A stretch of 64,000 nt of DNA from Halomonas korlensis (GCF_900116705.1 NZ_FPBP01000008.1:62001-126000); one strand, 5' to 3'. Positions 44,194 through 53,131 are shown, counted from the first letter of the stretch. Notes: generated by a model from the letters alone, not told the origin. Numbers and translations are program-made.

Positions 44194-47100
44194 GTCCCCC
44201 GTCGATTCCTTACGCCGCCGCTTCATGAAGGGGGCCGTCGCCGCCGGTGGTGCCGCCACCTTCGCCGCCGGCTACTCCGACCCGCTGATCAAGATGGGCA
44301 AGGGCGTCACCGGCAGCGCCGGCGAGAAGCCCGAGCACCGCATCCACGGCAACTCCCTGGCGCCGGAGTACACCGTCGACCCCGAGAGCGGCGAGCTGAC
44401 CCTCAACCCCGACCAGCGCGTGGCCTTCACCGTCTGCTACGGCTGCACCACCAAGTGTGGGGTGCGGGTGCGCGTCGACAATGACACCGACCAGGTGCTG
44501 CGCGTCTCCGGTAACCCCTACCACCCGCTCTCCGCCGACGAGCACCTGCCCATGCGCACCCCGGTGGTCGAGGCCCTGCGCGGGCTGAGCGCCTATGGCG
44601 ACCAGGGCCAGCAGAACCGCTCCACCGCCTGCGCCCGCGGCAACGCCATGATGGCGCAGATCGACAGCCCCTTCCGCGTCACTCACTGCCTCAAGCGGGT
44701 CGGCGAGCGTGGCGGCCGCGAATGGCAGAAGATCAGCTTCGAGCAGCTGATCGAGGAGATCTGCGAGGGCGGCGACCTGTTCGGCGAGGGTGCAGTGGAC
44801 GGCCTGCGCGCCATCCATGACCACGACACCCTGATCGACCCCGAGAACCCCGAGTACGGCCCGAAGGCCAACCAGCTGATGGTGATGGAGGCCACCGATT
44901 ACGGCCGCTCCGCGCTGCTCAAGCGCTTCACCATGAACGCCTTCGCCACCCGCAACTATGGCCACCACGGCTCCTACTGCGGCTTGGCCTATCGCATGGG
45001 CTCCGGCGCGGTGATGGACGATCTGGCCAAGAACGCCCATACCAAGCCGGACATCCAGAACGCCCGCTTCATCCTCTACGTGGGCACCGCCCCCAGCCAG
45101 GCCGGCAACCCCTTCAAGCGCCAGGGCCGCCTGATCGCCCAGGCCCGCGCCGAGGGCAGCCTGGAGTACGTGGTGGTCGACCCGGGCCTCAACGCCTCGG
45201 CCTCGCATGCCGCCGACCACAACCGCTGGGTACCGATCCGCCCGGGCAGCGACAGCGCCCTGGCCATGGGCATGATCCAGTGGCTGCTCGACAACGGGGG
45301 CTACGCCAAGGAGTTCCTGGAGCTTCCCGGCCAGCCCGCCGCCGAGGCCGCCGGGGAGGCGACCCACACCAACGCCAGCCACCTGGTGATCACGAACGAT
45401 GAGCACCCGCGCCGCGGCCGCTTCCTGCGCGCCAGCGACCTAGGCCAGGCCGAGGCCGGCAGCGACGCCGACGTGCCCATGGTGGTGGCCGACGGAGAAC
45501 TGGCACAGGGCAACGCGGTGATGGCCGCCGAGCTGTTCGTCGACCGCGAGGTGGAGCTCGCCGACGGAGAGAGCGTGCGGGTAAAGAGCAGCATGACCCT
45601 GCTGCGCGAGTCCGCCAACGAGTACAGCCTGGCCGAGTATGCCGAACACTGCGGCATCCCCGAGGCCACCATCGTCGACCTGGCCACCCGCTTCGCCCGC
45701 CACGGCCGTCGCGCAGTGGCCAACTCCCATGGCGGCATGATGTCCGGCAACGGCTTCTACGCCGCCTTCGGCATGCAGATGCTCAACGTGCTGGCCGGCA
45801 ACCACAACCGCAAGGGCGGCAGCGCCGCTGGCGGCGGCCAGTTCAACGGCGTCGGCACCGGTCCCCGCTACGACCTGGCCAACTTCCCCGGCAAGCGCGG
45901 CCCTCAGGGGGTCTTTCTCTCCCGCTCGCGCTTCCCCTACGAGAAGTCCTCCGAGTACCAGCGCAAGGTGTCCGCCGGCGAGAATCCCTACCCGGCCCGC
46001 GCCCCCTGGCGTTCGCTGGCGCCGCCCACCCTCACCGAGCACCTGCCCTCGGCGCTGGACGGCTACCCCTACCCGATCAAGGCGCTGATCGGCTGCATGG
46101 CCAACCCCATCTACGGCCAGGCGGGCCTCGAGACGCTGATCGCCGAGAAGATCAAGGACCCCAAGCGCCTGGGGCTGTTCGTGGCCATCGACGGTTTCCT
46201 CAACGAGACCAACCGCTACGCCGACTACATCGTGCCCGACTCGGTGATGTATGAGGTGTGGGGCTTCACCGGCGCCTGGAAAGGCACCCTGGGCAAGATG
46301 ACCACCGCCTGCTGGCCGGTGGTGGAGCCGCGCCAGCAGAAGACCGAAGAAGGCGAGCCGGTCTCCATGGAGAGCTTCTTCATCGCCACCGCCAAGCGCC
46401 TGGGCCTGGCCGGTTTCGGCGACGAGGCGATCCCCGACGCCGACGGCAACCTGCACCCGCTCAACCGTGCCGAGGACTTCTTCCTGAGCGCCGCCGCCAA
46501 CGTGGCCATGCAGGGTGAAGCGCTGCCCGCGGCCGACGAGAGCGACATCGCCCACGCCGGCCTGGCCCCGCTGCTGCCCAGGCTGGAGCGCACCCTCAAG
46601 CCCGAGGAGCGCGGCCCGGTGGCCTACCTCTACGCCCGCGGCGGGCGCTTCGAGGACTTCAAGGACCACTTCAAGGGCGAGAACCTCACCAGCGTCTGGA
46701 AGCGCACCCTGTGCGTCTACAACGAGCAGGTGGGCACCAGCATCAACACCCAGAGTGGCCAGCCCAACCGCGGCGTGCCCTGCCACGGCCTGCCACCACT
46801 GGCCGACGGCCGCAGCATGCGCGAGGTGTTCACCGAGGAGGAGTGGCCGCTGCTGGCGTTCTCGTTCAAGTCCAACCTGATGAACTCCTACGCCATCGGC
46901 CTCGAGCGGCTGCGCATGATCAAGCCCTACAACCCGGTGATGATGCACCGCCAGGACGCCGAGCGCTTCGGCATCCAGCACGGCGACACCATCCGCATCG
47001 AGAGCCCCGGCGGCAGCGTAGTGGGCCTGGCGTTGATCGGCGAGGGTGTGATGCCGGGAGCACTGGGCATCGAGCACGGCTACGGCCACCGCGACCTGGG

Positions 47101-47287
47101 GGCCACTCCCCACGTGATTGACGGCGAGTCCCAGCCCGATCTCGAGTGGCTTCGCGCCGGTATCAACATCAACGACCTGGGCTTCAAGGATCCCACTCGC
47201 AGCGTGGACGGCACTTGGCTGGAGCCTATCAGCGGCGCCGCCGTGCGCCAGGGTCTGCCAATTCGGGTAACCCGTATAGATACCTGA
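44186..47287 (+). CDS. ttrA: TtrA-type molybdopterin oxidoreductase (tetrathionate or selenate reductase catalytic subunit)
   Basis: A 1033-residue catalytic subunit with Tat signal RRRFMKGAVAAGG. One [4Fe-4S] cluster is bound by Cys84, Cys87 and Cys91 (CYGCTTKC) with a fourth Cys in STACARGNA. HHGSYCGLAYRMGSGAV is the segment around the molybdenum, with a candidate Cys ligand. The beginning GYSDPLIKMGKGVTGSAGEKPEHRIHGNSLAPEY matches TtrA. Tetrathionate is the reference substrate, selenate is an alternative because srdA has the same type and order and selenium genes are next. No ttrSR two-component pair is near; an FNR box precedes the operon. AAGGAG lies upstream of the ATG. It converges with egtD after 13 bases. 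Confidence 0.85.
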   Translation: MAKSPVDSLRRRFMKGAVAAGGAATFAAGYSDPLIKMGKGVTGSAGEKPEHRIHGNSLAPEYTVDPESGELTLNPDQRVAFTVCYGCTTKCGVRVRVDNDTDQVLRVSGNPYHPLSADEHLPMRTPVVEALRGLSAYGDQGQQNRSTACARGNAMMAQIDSPFRVTHCLKRVGERGGREWQKISFEQLIEEICEGGDLFGEGAVDGLRAIHDHDTLIDPENPEYGPKANQLMVMEATDYGRSALLKRFTMNAFATRNYGHHGSYCGLAYRMGSGAVMDDLAKNAHTKPDIQNARFILYVGTAPSQAGNPFKRQGRLIAQARAEGSLEYVVVDPGLNASASHAADHNRWVPIRPGSDSALAMGMIQWLLDNGGYAKEFLELPGQPAAEAAGEATHTNASHLVITNDEHPRRGRFLRASDLGQAEAGSDADVPMVVADGELAQGNAVMAAELFVDREVELADGESVRVKSSMTLLRESANEYSLAEYAEHCGIPEATIVDLATRFARHGRRAVANSHGGMMSGNGFYAAFGMQMLNVLAGNHNRKGGSAAGGGQFNGVGTGPRYDLANFPGKRGPQGVFLSRSRFPYEKSSEYQRKVSAGENPYPARAPWRSLAPPTLTEHLPSALDGYPYPIKALIGCMANPIYGQAGLETLIAEKIKDPKRLGLFVAIDGFLNETNRYADYIVPDSVMYEVWGFTGAWKGTLGKMTTACWPVVEPRQQKTEEGEPVSMESFFIATAKRLGLAGFGDEAIPDADGNLHPLNRAEDFFLSAAANVAMQGEALPAADESDIAHAGLAPLLPRLERTLKPEERGPVAYLYARGGRFEDFKDHFKGENLTSVWKRTLCVYNEQVGTSINTQSGQPNRGVPCHGLPPLADGRSMREVFTEEEWPLLAFSFKSNLMNSYAIGLERLRMIKPYNPVMMHRQDAERFGIQHGDTIRIESPGGSVVGLALIGEGVMPGALGIEHGYGHRDLGATPHVIDGESQPDLEWLRAGININDLGFKDPTRSVDGTWLEPISGAAVRQGLPIRVTRIDT

Positions 47288-47300
47288 TAGGTAGGGTTGT

Positions 47301-48296
47301 TCAGCGAACTAGGCGGCTTGAATATGCGACCGCCTGTTCGCTCAATAAATAATGAACGCTGAACAGCGCCTGCGGATCGGTCCACACCGCCGTCGGGGCA
47401 AAGCCGGCGCGTTGCGCCAGCGCCTGGAACCCTTCGACGCTGTACTTGCACGAATTCTCGGTATGCAGCGTTTCGCCCGCCGCAAGCATAAAGTCCCGCC
47501 CTCCGACGCGGATCGCCTGTTCGCGCAGGCTCTCCAGGTGCATCTCGATGCGCGACGCCGCCTCGTGATAAAACGCCAGGTGCCGGAAACCTGCCGGGAC
47601 GAGTTCGGCGCCGAGTTCATCGCGCAGGCGCTTGAGCAGGTTCAGGTTGAACGCCGCCGTCACGCCCGCGGCGTCGTTGTAGGCCGCCTCGAGGATGTCG
47701 CGATGCTTGATCAGGTCGACCCCGATCAAAAGCCCGCTACCCTTCGGCAGCAGACGATGCAGCCCGGCCAGGAAGGCCTCGGCCGCCACCGGTTCGAAGT
47801 TGCCGATGCTCGACCCGGGGAAGAAAGCCACCGCACGTCCCCCGCTCACTCCTTGAGGCAAGGACAGGCGTCGTGAAAAGTCTGCCCAGACGGCATGCAC
47901 CTCGAGCCAAGGGTAATCAGCGGCGAGACGCCGCGTGCTTTCCAGCAGGAACTCGCGTGAGATATCGACGCCCAGATAGCGCGCCGGCTGCATCGCCTCG
48001 AGCAGCAAGCGGACCTTGCGACTCGCCCCGCTGCCAAGCTCGACCAGCAGCGACTCGGGGCCGGCAAGCTCGGCGATCTCGGCGGTGGCCGCGGCGAGAA
48101 TCTGCTCCTCGGTGCGGGTCAGGTAATACTCGGGCTGGGTGCAGATGCGCTCGAAGAGCGCCGAACCCCGCCGGTCATAGAAGTATTTCGGCGACAATGC
48201 CTTGGGTCGGGCGCTCAGGCCTGACATCACGTCATCGAGAAAGGACGGATCGGCGTCGTCAACATGCTGATCGTGAAAGCGCACGGCCTGGGTCAT
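47301..48296 (-). CDS. egtD: L-histidine N-alpha-methyltransferase EgtD
   Basis: SAM-dependent enzyme of 331 residues that trimethylates histidine to hercynine, the backbone of ergothioneine and selenoneine. The opening SPKYFYDRRGSALFERICTQPEYYLTRTEEQIL is diagnostic. LVELGSGASRKVRLLLEA is the SAM site and AFFPGSSIGNFEP the family core. GAGG lies eight bases before the ATG. It is divergent from the flavin/SelD fusion gene (87 bases between starts) and followed by convergent ttrA. No egtA, egtC or egtE gene is present nearby, which disfavours the usual mycobacterial ergothioneine set. Confidence 0.95.
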   Translation of the reverse strand: MTQAVRFHDQHVDDADPSFLDDVMSGLSARPKALSPKYFYDRRGSALFERICTQPEYYLTRTEEQILAAATAEIAELAGPESLLVELGSGASRKVRLLLEAMQPARYLGVDISREFLLESTRRLAADYPWLEVHAVWADFSRRLSLPQGVSGGRAVAFFPGSSIGNFEPVAAEAFLAGLHRLLPKGSGLLIGVDLIKHRDILEAAYNDAAGVTAAFNLNLLKRLRDELGAELVPAGFRHLAFYHEAASRIEMHLESLREQAIRVGGRDFMLAAGETLHTENSCKYSVEGFQALAQRAGFAPTAVWTDPQALFSVHYLLSEQAVAYSSRLVR

Positions 48297-48303
48297 GGCG
48301 TAT

Positions 48304-48348
48304 CCTCGTGAGCACTGTCCTCATGAACACTGTCTTCGTGAACACTGC
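48304..48348. repeat. 15-bp tandem direct repeat, three copies, in the egtD/selD gap
   Basis: CCTCGTGAGCACTGT, CCTCATGAACACTGT and CTTCGTGAACACTGC lie head to tail, with 1-3 differences between neighbours. They fill most of the gap between the divergent egtD and selD-fusion starts, where promoters should be. Confidence 0.75.
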
Positions 48349-48383
48349 TGAGCGTGATCCTTCAATCTAGAGAGAGTCTTCCC

Positions 48384-50717
48384 ATGCAGCAACCGGATTC
48401 CCCGGTATTGCGCGATATCGTGCTGGTCGGCGGCGGTCACAGTCATGTCGGTGTCCTCAAGCGCTTTGCCATGCGGCCCGAACCCGGTGTGCGCCTGACG
48501 CTGATCTGCCGCGACACCCACACGCCCTATTCCGGCATGCTGCCGGGCTATGTGGCCGGGCATTACACCTACGACCAGGTGCATATCGACCTGCGTCGAC
48601 TCGCCCAGTACGCTGGGGCCCGCTTCTTCAGCGACGAGGCCTTGGGCATCGACCACGACGCGCGAACCGTGCTGTGCCGGTCGCGCCCGCCGGTGCCCTT
48701 CGACCAGCTATCGATCAACATCGGCTCGACGCCGCGGGTCGATGCGGTGCGGGGCGCCGGCGAGCATGCCGTGCCGGTCAAGCCCATCCACCAGTTCAAC
48801 GACCGCTGGCAGGCGCTCATCGAGCGACTTACGCACCATCACCCAAGGCACCATCCCGGCAGGACCCGCGTGGCGGTGGTCGGCGGTGGCGCGGGCGGGG
48901 TCGAACTGCTGCTGGCCATGCAGACCCGGTTGCGTGGCGAGCTTGCCCGCCAAGGGCGCGACCCCGACGAACTGGTGTTCGCGCTCTACACTCGGGGCAG
49001 CCAGATCCTGCCGACCCACAATGCCCGCGTGCGCGAGCATTTCCAGCGCACCCTCACCGAGCGCCGCGTCGAGCTGCACACCGCGACCGAGGTGGTCGCC
49101 GTCGAGGCGGGCCGGCTGCAGAGCGCCTCAGGCGACTGGCACAACGCCGACGAGATCGTCTGGGTCACCAACGCCGGCGGCGCGGCCTGGCTGCGCGAGA
49201 CGCGCCTGGTGCTGGACGACGACGGTTTCATCCAGGTCGGCGACACCCTGCAGTCGCTGAGCGACCCCGGCATCTTCGCCGCCGGCGATATCGCCAGCCA
49301 GGTCAACCATTCCCGCGAGAAGGCCGGCGTGTTCGCCGTGCGTCAGGGCCGTCCGCTGGCCGACAACCTGCGCGCCGCCATCACCGGCCGGCCACTCAGG
49401 CCCTATCGCCCCCAGCGCCGCTGGCTGGCCCTGATCAGCACCGGCGACCAGTCTGCCGTGGCCTCGCGCGGCGACCTGTATCTGGCCGGCGACTGGGTCT
49501 GGCGCTGGAAGGATTGGATCGACCGGCGCTTCATGGCCCGATTCACGACCCAGCTCAACGACCTGCTCCCCATGCCAGCGCACCAGGGCAAGACGGCGAA
49601 ACCCAGCCGGGTGGCGCTCGACGAGGAAGAGAGCGCCCAGGCGATCTCGGCGATCGCCATGCGCTGCGGCGGCTGTGGCGCCAAGGTCGGCGCCTCGGTG
49701 CTGTCGCGGGCGCTGTCGACGCTTGAGCCCTTCCCGCGCGAAGAGATACTGGTCGGTCTGCACGCCCCGGACGACGCTGCGGTGGTGCGCGTCCCGCCGG
49801 GCAAGGACATGGTGCACACGGTTGATTTCTTTCGCGCCTTCATCGACGACCCCTATGTGTTCGGCAAGGTCGCGGCCAATCATGCGCTGGGTGACATCTT
49901 CGCCATGGGCGCCGAGGCGCAGACCGCCACCGCCGTGGCCACCGTGCCGCAGGGGCTCGAGGCCAAGGTCGAGGATACGGTGTACCAGATGATGCGCGGC
50001 GCCCTGGAGGTGCTGAACGAGGCCGGCTGCTCGCTGGTCGGCGGACACACCGGCGAGGGCCAGGAGCTGGCACTCGGGTTCGCAGTCAACGGCCTGATCG
50101 ATGCCGGCGGCGATAGCGCCCTGACCGATTCCATACTGACTAAGGGCGGCCTGCGTCCCGGCCAGGCGCTGATCCTCACCAAGCCCATCGGCACCGGTAC
50201 CCTGTTCGCCGCCCACGCCCGGCTGGGCGCCAAGGGGCGTTGGATCGACGCCGCGCTCACGCACATGTGCCAGTCCAATCGCCAGGGCGCGGCCTGCCTG
50301 CGCGAGCATGGGGCCACCGCCTGCACCGATCTCACCGGCTTCGGCCTGCTGGGGCACCTGGTCGAGATGACCCGCCCCTCGGGCGTCGATGCCGAACTCG
50401 ACCTCGCCGCCCTGCCGCTTCTCGATGGCGCGGAGGAGACCGTCGCCGCAGGCATTCTCAGCTCCTTGCAGCCGGCTAACGTGCGCCTGCGCCGGGCCAT
50501 CCACGATCAGGCGGCGTGGGTCGACCACCCCCGTTATCCGCTGCTGTTCGACCCGCAGACCGCCGGCGGCCTGCTGGCCAGCGTCCCCGCCGAGCGCGCG
50601 GCGGCCTGCCTGAGCGCCCTGCACGCTCTCGGCTACGGCCAGGCGGCGATCATCGGTCAGGTTCACGCCTCGGGTGAGGCGCTGGAACCCATCCGCCTGA
50701 CCGATGGCAGTCGATAG
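48384..50717 (+). CDS. selD: Selenide, water dikinase (SelD) with N-terminal FAD/NAD(P) oxidoreductase domain
   Basis: Two-domain protein of 777 residues. Residues 1 to about 400 are an NDH-2/pyridine-nucleotide-disulfide-type flavoprotein: DIVLVGGGHSHVGVL (FAD), RVAVVGGGAGGVELLLAM (NAD(P)H), and PGIFAAGDIA. Residues about 425-777 are SelD, which makes selenophosphate from selenide and ATP. The catalytic region is RCGGCGAKVG with Cys431 as nucleophile and Ala433 at the site of the second E. coli cysteine. LVGGHTGEG and DLTGFGLLGHL are further conserved parts. The flavin domain may supply reducing equivalents to make selenide; that is inference. The start used is the ATG at 48384; a GTG at 48354 is an alternative. 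By context this is the SenC of a selenoneine pathway. Confidence 0.92.
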   Translation: MQQPDSPVLRDIVLVGGGHSHVGVLKRFAMRPEPGVRLTLICRDTHTPYSGMLPGYVAGHYTYDQVHIDLRRLAQYAGARFFSDEALGIDHDARTVLCRSRPPVPFDQLSINIGSTPRVDAVRGAGEHAVPVKPIHQFNDRWQALIERLTHHHPRHHPGRTRVAVVGGGAGGVELLLAMQTRLRGELARQGRDPDELVFALYTRGSQILPTHNARVREHFQRTLTERRVELHTATEVVAVEAGRLQSASGDWHNADEIVWVTNAGGAAWLRETRLVLDDDGFIQVGDTLQSLSDPGIFAAGDIASQVNHSREKAGVFAVRQGRPLADNLRAAITGRPLRPYRPQRRWLALISTGDQSAVASRGDLYLAGDWVWRWKDWIDRRFMARFTTQLNDLLPMPAHQGKTAKPSRVALDEEESAQAISAIAMRCGGCGAKVGASVLSRALSTLEPFPREEILVGLHAPDDAAVVRVPPGKDMVHTVDFFRAFIDDPYVFGKVAANHALGDIFAMGAEAQTATAVATVPQGLEAKVEDTVYQMMRGALEVLNEAGCSLVGGHTGEGQELALGFAVNGLIDAGGDSALTDSILTKGGLRPGQALILTKPIGTGTLFAAHARLGAKGRWIDAALTHMCQSNRQGAACLREHGATACTDLTGFGLLGHLVEMTRPSGVDAELDLAALPLLDGAEETVAAGILSSLQPANVRLRRAIHDQAAWVDHPRYPLLFDPQTAGGLLASVPAERAAACLSALHALGYGQAAIIGQVHASGEALEPIRLTDGSR

Positions 50718-50747
50718 TGGATAGTGGATAGTGGATAGTGGATAGTG
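50713..50747. repeat. GATAGTG heptamer repeated five times
   Basis: Five perfect head-to-tail copies of GATAGTG. The first copy contains the selD stop codon (TAG), and the array ends one base before the stop of the convergent SenB-like gene, so it fills the whole gap. Copy number changes would not alter either protein. Confidence 0.92.
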
Positions 50748-51740
50748 TTAAAGGGTGAGGCCGCAGGCGGCGATGACCCGCGCCAACCCCGCGCGTTCGG
50801 CATCGGGATGAAACAGCGGTGCTCGTGCCTGAACCTGGCGGCGCAGCCCCTCGACGAAGGCGGGCTCCGCCTCGGCGCGCAGCAGGCCCTCGCGCAACGC
50901 CTGGGTATCGGCCACCGCAAAGTAGCCGGCGTAGTCCTCGCCGAGCAGGCCGCGGTTGCCGGCAATGTCGGAGGCCAGCACCGGCAGCCCTGCCACGCAG
51001 GCCTCGCTAACCACGTTGGCGCCGCCCTCCATGCGCGAGCTGATCACCATCAGCCGCGCCCTGGCCATCCAGCGGCGCACCTGCCAATGGGGCAGGTCGC
51101 CGAGCCAACGGTAACGCGGATTGCGCGCCATCTCGTCACGGGCATTTTCAGCCCATGTCTCGTCGTGAACGCCCCCCAGCTGGATGACCCGCAGGCGCGA
51201 CGCCGCCGGCAGCTCGCGCACGGCCAGTGCGGCACGCAGCGAGTCCTTCTCCTCGCGCAGATGGCCGGCTACCAGCACCTCGTAGTGGCCCTTGATCGGC
51301 CCCGGCGCGCCTGGCGGCAAGGGCAATGCCGATTGATGCACGACATGCAGACGCGCATGAAAGCACGGCGGGATATCCGCTTTCACCTCGTCGTGCAGGC
51401 CCACCAGCGCGTCGGCCGACGTGAGACTCTCGAGAAACGCCTCGGGGTGGCTGTGCTGGAAGCGGTAGATATCGGTGCCGGTGAGCGCCACGGCCAGCGG
51501 GGTGTTCGCGAAGGCCTCGCGGCAAGCGCGAATGGCCGCGTGGCTGCGCAGGGCGTGCAACGCCACCACCAGGTCCGGCGGCCTGCCATCGAGGCGGCAC
51601 GCATCGGCGTCTTCGTCGGAGCCGACCACCCGCACCCGGCAGCCTAGCTCGCGCAGCAGCCTTGCCCAGCGCGTCGCCGTAGCACGATTGCCGGCACGCG
51701 AGCCTCGACCCGCCGGGGTGATCAGCGCTATTTTCACCAC
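50748..51740 (-). CDS. senB: Selenosugar synthase-like glycosyltransferase SenB
   Basis: GT4-fold glycosyltransferase of 330 residues. IALITPAGRGSRAGNRATATRWARLLRELG opens the protein; ISSRMEGGANVVSEACVAGLPVLASDIAGNRGLLG is the nucleotide-sugar part with the conserved Glu. Family members located beside selD and EgtB-like genes are SenB, which joins selenophosphate to a UDP-sugar and makes a selenosugar. The start is GTG at 51740, with AGGAG eight bases upstream. It is divergent from the SenA-like gene with only 26 bases between the starts, and convergent with selD. Confidence 0.88.
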   Translation of the reverse strand: MVKIALITPAGRGSRAGNRATATRWARLLRELGCRVRVVGSDEDADACRLDGRPPDLVVALHALRSHAAIRACREAFANTPLAVALTGTDIYRFQHSHPEAFLESLTSADALVGLHDEVKADIPPCFHARLHVVHQSALPLPPGAPGPIKGHYEVLVAGHLREEKDSLRAALAVRELPAASRLRVIQLGGVHDETWAENARDEMARNPRYRWLGDLPHWQVRRWMARARLMVISSRMEGGANVVSEACVAGLPVLASDIAGNRGLLGEDYAGYFAVADTQALREGLLRAEAEPAFVEGLRRQVQARAPLFHPDAERAGLARVIAACGLTL

Positions 51741-51766
51741 TGGCGTTTCTCCTCGACGAGGTCGGC

Positions 51767-53131
51767 ATGCTCTCTACCACCTTCAGCACACCCCCCACAC
51801 CCCCGCGCGCCGCCGACGATCTGGCGGCCATGCTCACCGATGCCCGCCAACGCAGCCTGGCGCTGATGCATGACACTCTGGACGCCCGCGAGCTCGGCCC
51901 GCGGCTCGCCATCGTCAATCCACCGCTGTGGGAGCTGGGTCATCTTGGGTTCTTCCACGATTATTTCGCCCTGCGCGGGCTCTACGCGCTGCCGGACTAT
52001 CAACTTGCCGATGCCGACCGGTTGTTTGATTCGAGCAGCATCGCCCACGACGACCGTTGGGCGCTACCGCTGCCGGCGTGCGAGACGACGCTGGACTATC
52101 TGTCGCGCGTCGAGCAGGCCATGCTCGAGCGACTGCCCGAGGGCCAGGCGAGCGCGGCGCAGAGTTACGTCTACCAGCTCACCACCCTGCACGAGGACAT
52201 GCACGGCGAGGCGTTTCTCTACACCCGCCAGACCCTCGGCGACCCCGCGCCCGAGCTGGGCAAGCCACCGCCGGACCAGCGTCCCGGCGAGATGGCCACC
52301 GGTCCGCTGCCCAGCGACGTCGCCATTCCCGGCGGGCGCCACCTGCTGGGCTCCGATGACAGCGTGCCCTTTCGCTTTGATAACGAGAAGCCGCCGATGA
52401 CCGTCGAGGTCGCCCCCTTCCGGATCGCCCGCGCGCCGGTGACCAACGCCGAGTTCGCCGCCTTCGTCGCCGACGAGGGGTATGAACGGCGCGAGCTGTG
52501 GAGCGAGGCGGGATGGCAATGGCGCACGTCTGTGGACCTGCACGCCCCGGGCGACTGGCGAAAGACCCAGGCGGGAATCCCTGGCGCCAATGGCTGGGAG
52601 GAGCGCCACTTCGACCGCTGGCTGCCCCTGGCGCCGCATCAGCCGGTGGCGCATGTCAGCTGGCACGAGGCCCAGGCCTGGTGCCAGTGGGCCGGGCGAC
52701 GGCTGCCCACGGAGGCCGAATGGGAGGTCGCCGCCAGCCGCGTGCCGACGGACGACGGAAAATCGCTGGCACCCGGCAAGCGTCGCTATCCCTGGGGCGA
52801 GGCACCACCCGATGCCCGCCGGGCCAACCTGGACGCCTGGCGCCTGGGGCGCGTCGATGTCGCCGCCTTCGCCGACGGTGACAGCGCCTTCGGCTGTCGG
52901 CAGATGCTGGGCAATGTCTGGGAGTGGACGGCCTCGACCTTCGGGCCCTTCCCCGGGTTTTCCCCTGATCTCTACCGCGACTACTCGGCCCCCTGGTTCC
53001 CGGAAGGCCGCCGCGTCCAGCGTGGCGGCGCCTGGGCGACACGCTCGCGGCTGATCCATAATGGCTATCGCAATTTCTTCATGCCCGACCGCCGCGATGT
53101 TCTGGCGGGGTTTCGCACCTGTGCGCGCTGA
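51767..53131 (+). CDS. senA: Selenoneine synthase SenA / EgtB-like non-heme iron enzyme
   Basis: A 454-residue enzyme in the EgtB family: an N-terminal DinB-like domain and a C-terminal formylglycine-generating-enzyme-like fold. The iron ligands fit His59 (WELGHLGFF) and His142/His146 (HEDMH), matching EgtB's three-His site. RMPTEAEWE-type motif appears as RRLPTEAEWEVAAS and GNVWEWTASTF later. EgtB joins a thiol to hercynine; SenA does the same with a selenosugar. Sequence alone cannot separate them, but neighbouring selD, SenB and the absence of egtA/C/E argue for SenA. The transporter genes follow after 64 bases, so one operon is plausible. Confidence 0.88.
   Translation: MLSTTFSTPPTPPRAADDLAAMLTDARQRSLALMHDTLDARELGPRLAIVNPPLWELGHLGFFHDYFALRGLYALPDYQLADADRLFDSSSIAHDDRWALPLPACETTLDYLSRVEQAMLERLPEGQASAAQSYVYQLTTLHEDMHGEAFLYTRQTLGDPAPELGKPPPDQRPGEMATGPLPSDVAIPGGRHLLGSDDSVPFRFDNEKPPMTVEVAPFRIARAPVTNAEFAAFVADEGYERRELWSEAGWQWRTSVDLHAPGDWRKTQAGIPGANGWEERHFDRWLPLAPHQPVAHVSWHEAQAWCQWAGRRLPTEAEWEVAASRVPTDDGKSLAPGKRRYPWGEAPPDARRANLDAWRLGRVDVAAFADGDSAFGCRQMLGNVWEWTASTFGPFPGFSPDLYRDYSAPWFPEGRRVQRGGAWATRSRLIHNGYRNFFMPDRRDVLAGFRTCAR

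Noticed and set aside
45440-47113. 557-codon minus-strand frame opposite ttrA
   Set aside because: Shadow of ttrA; composition is Ala/Gly/Val/His-rich and no motif is seen.
50663-50965. Minus-strand frame translating the heptamer array as a PLSTIHY-like repeat
   Set aside because: It overlaps the ends of two well-supported genes and owes its repeat only to the GATAGTG array.
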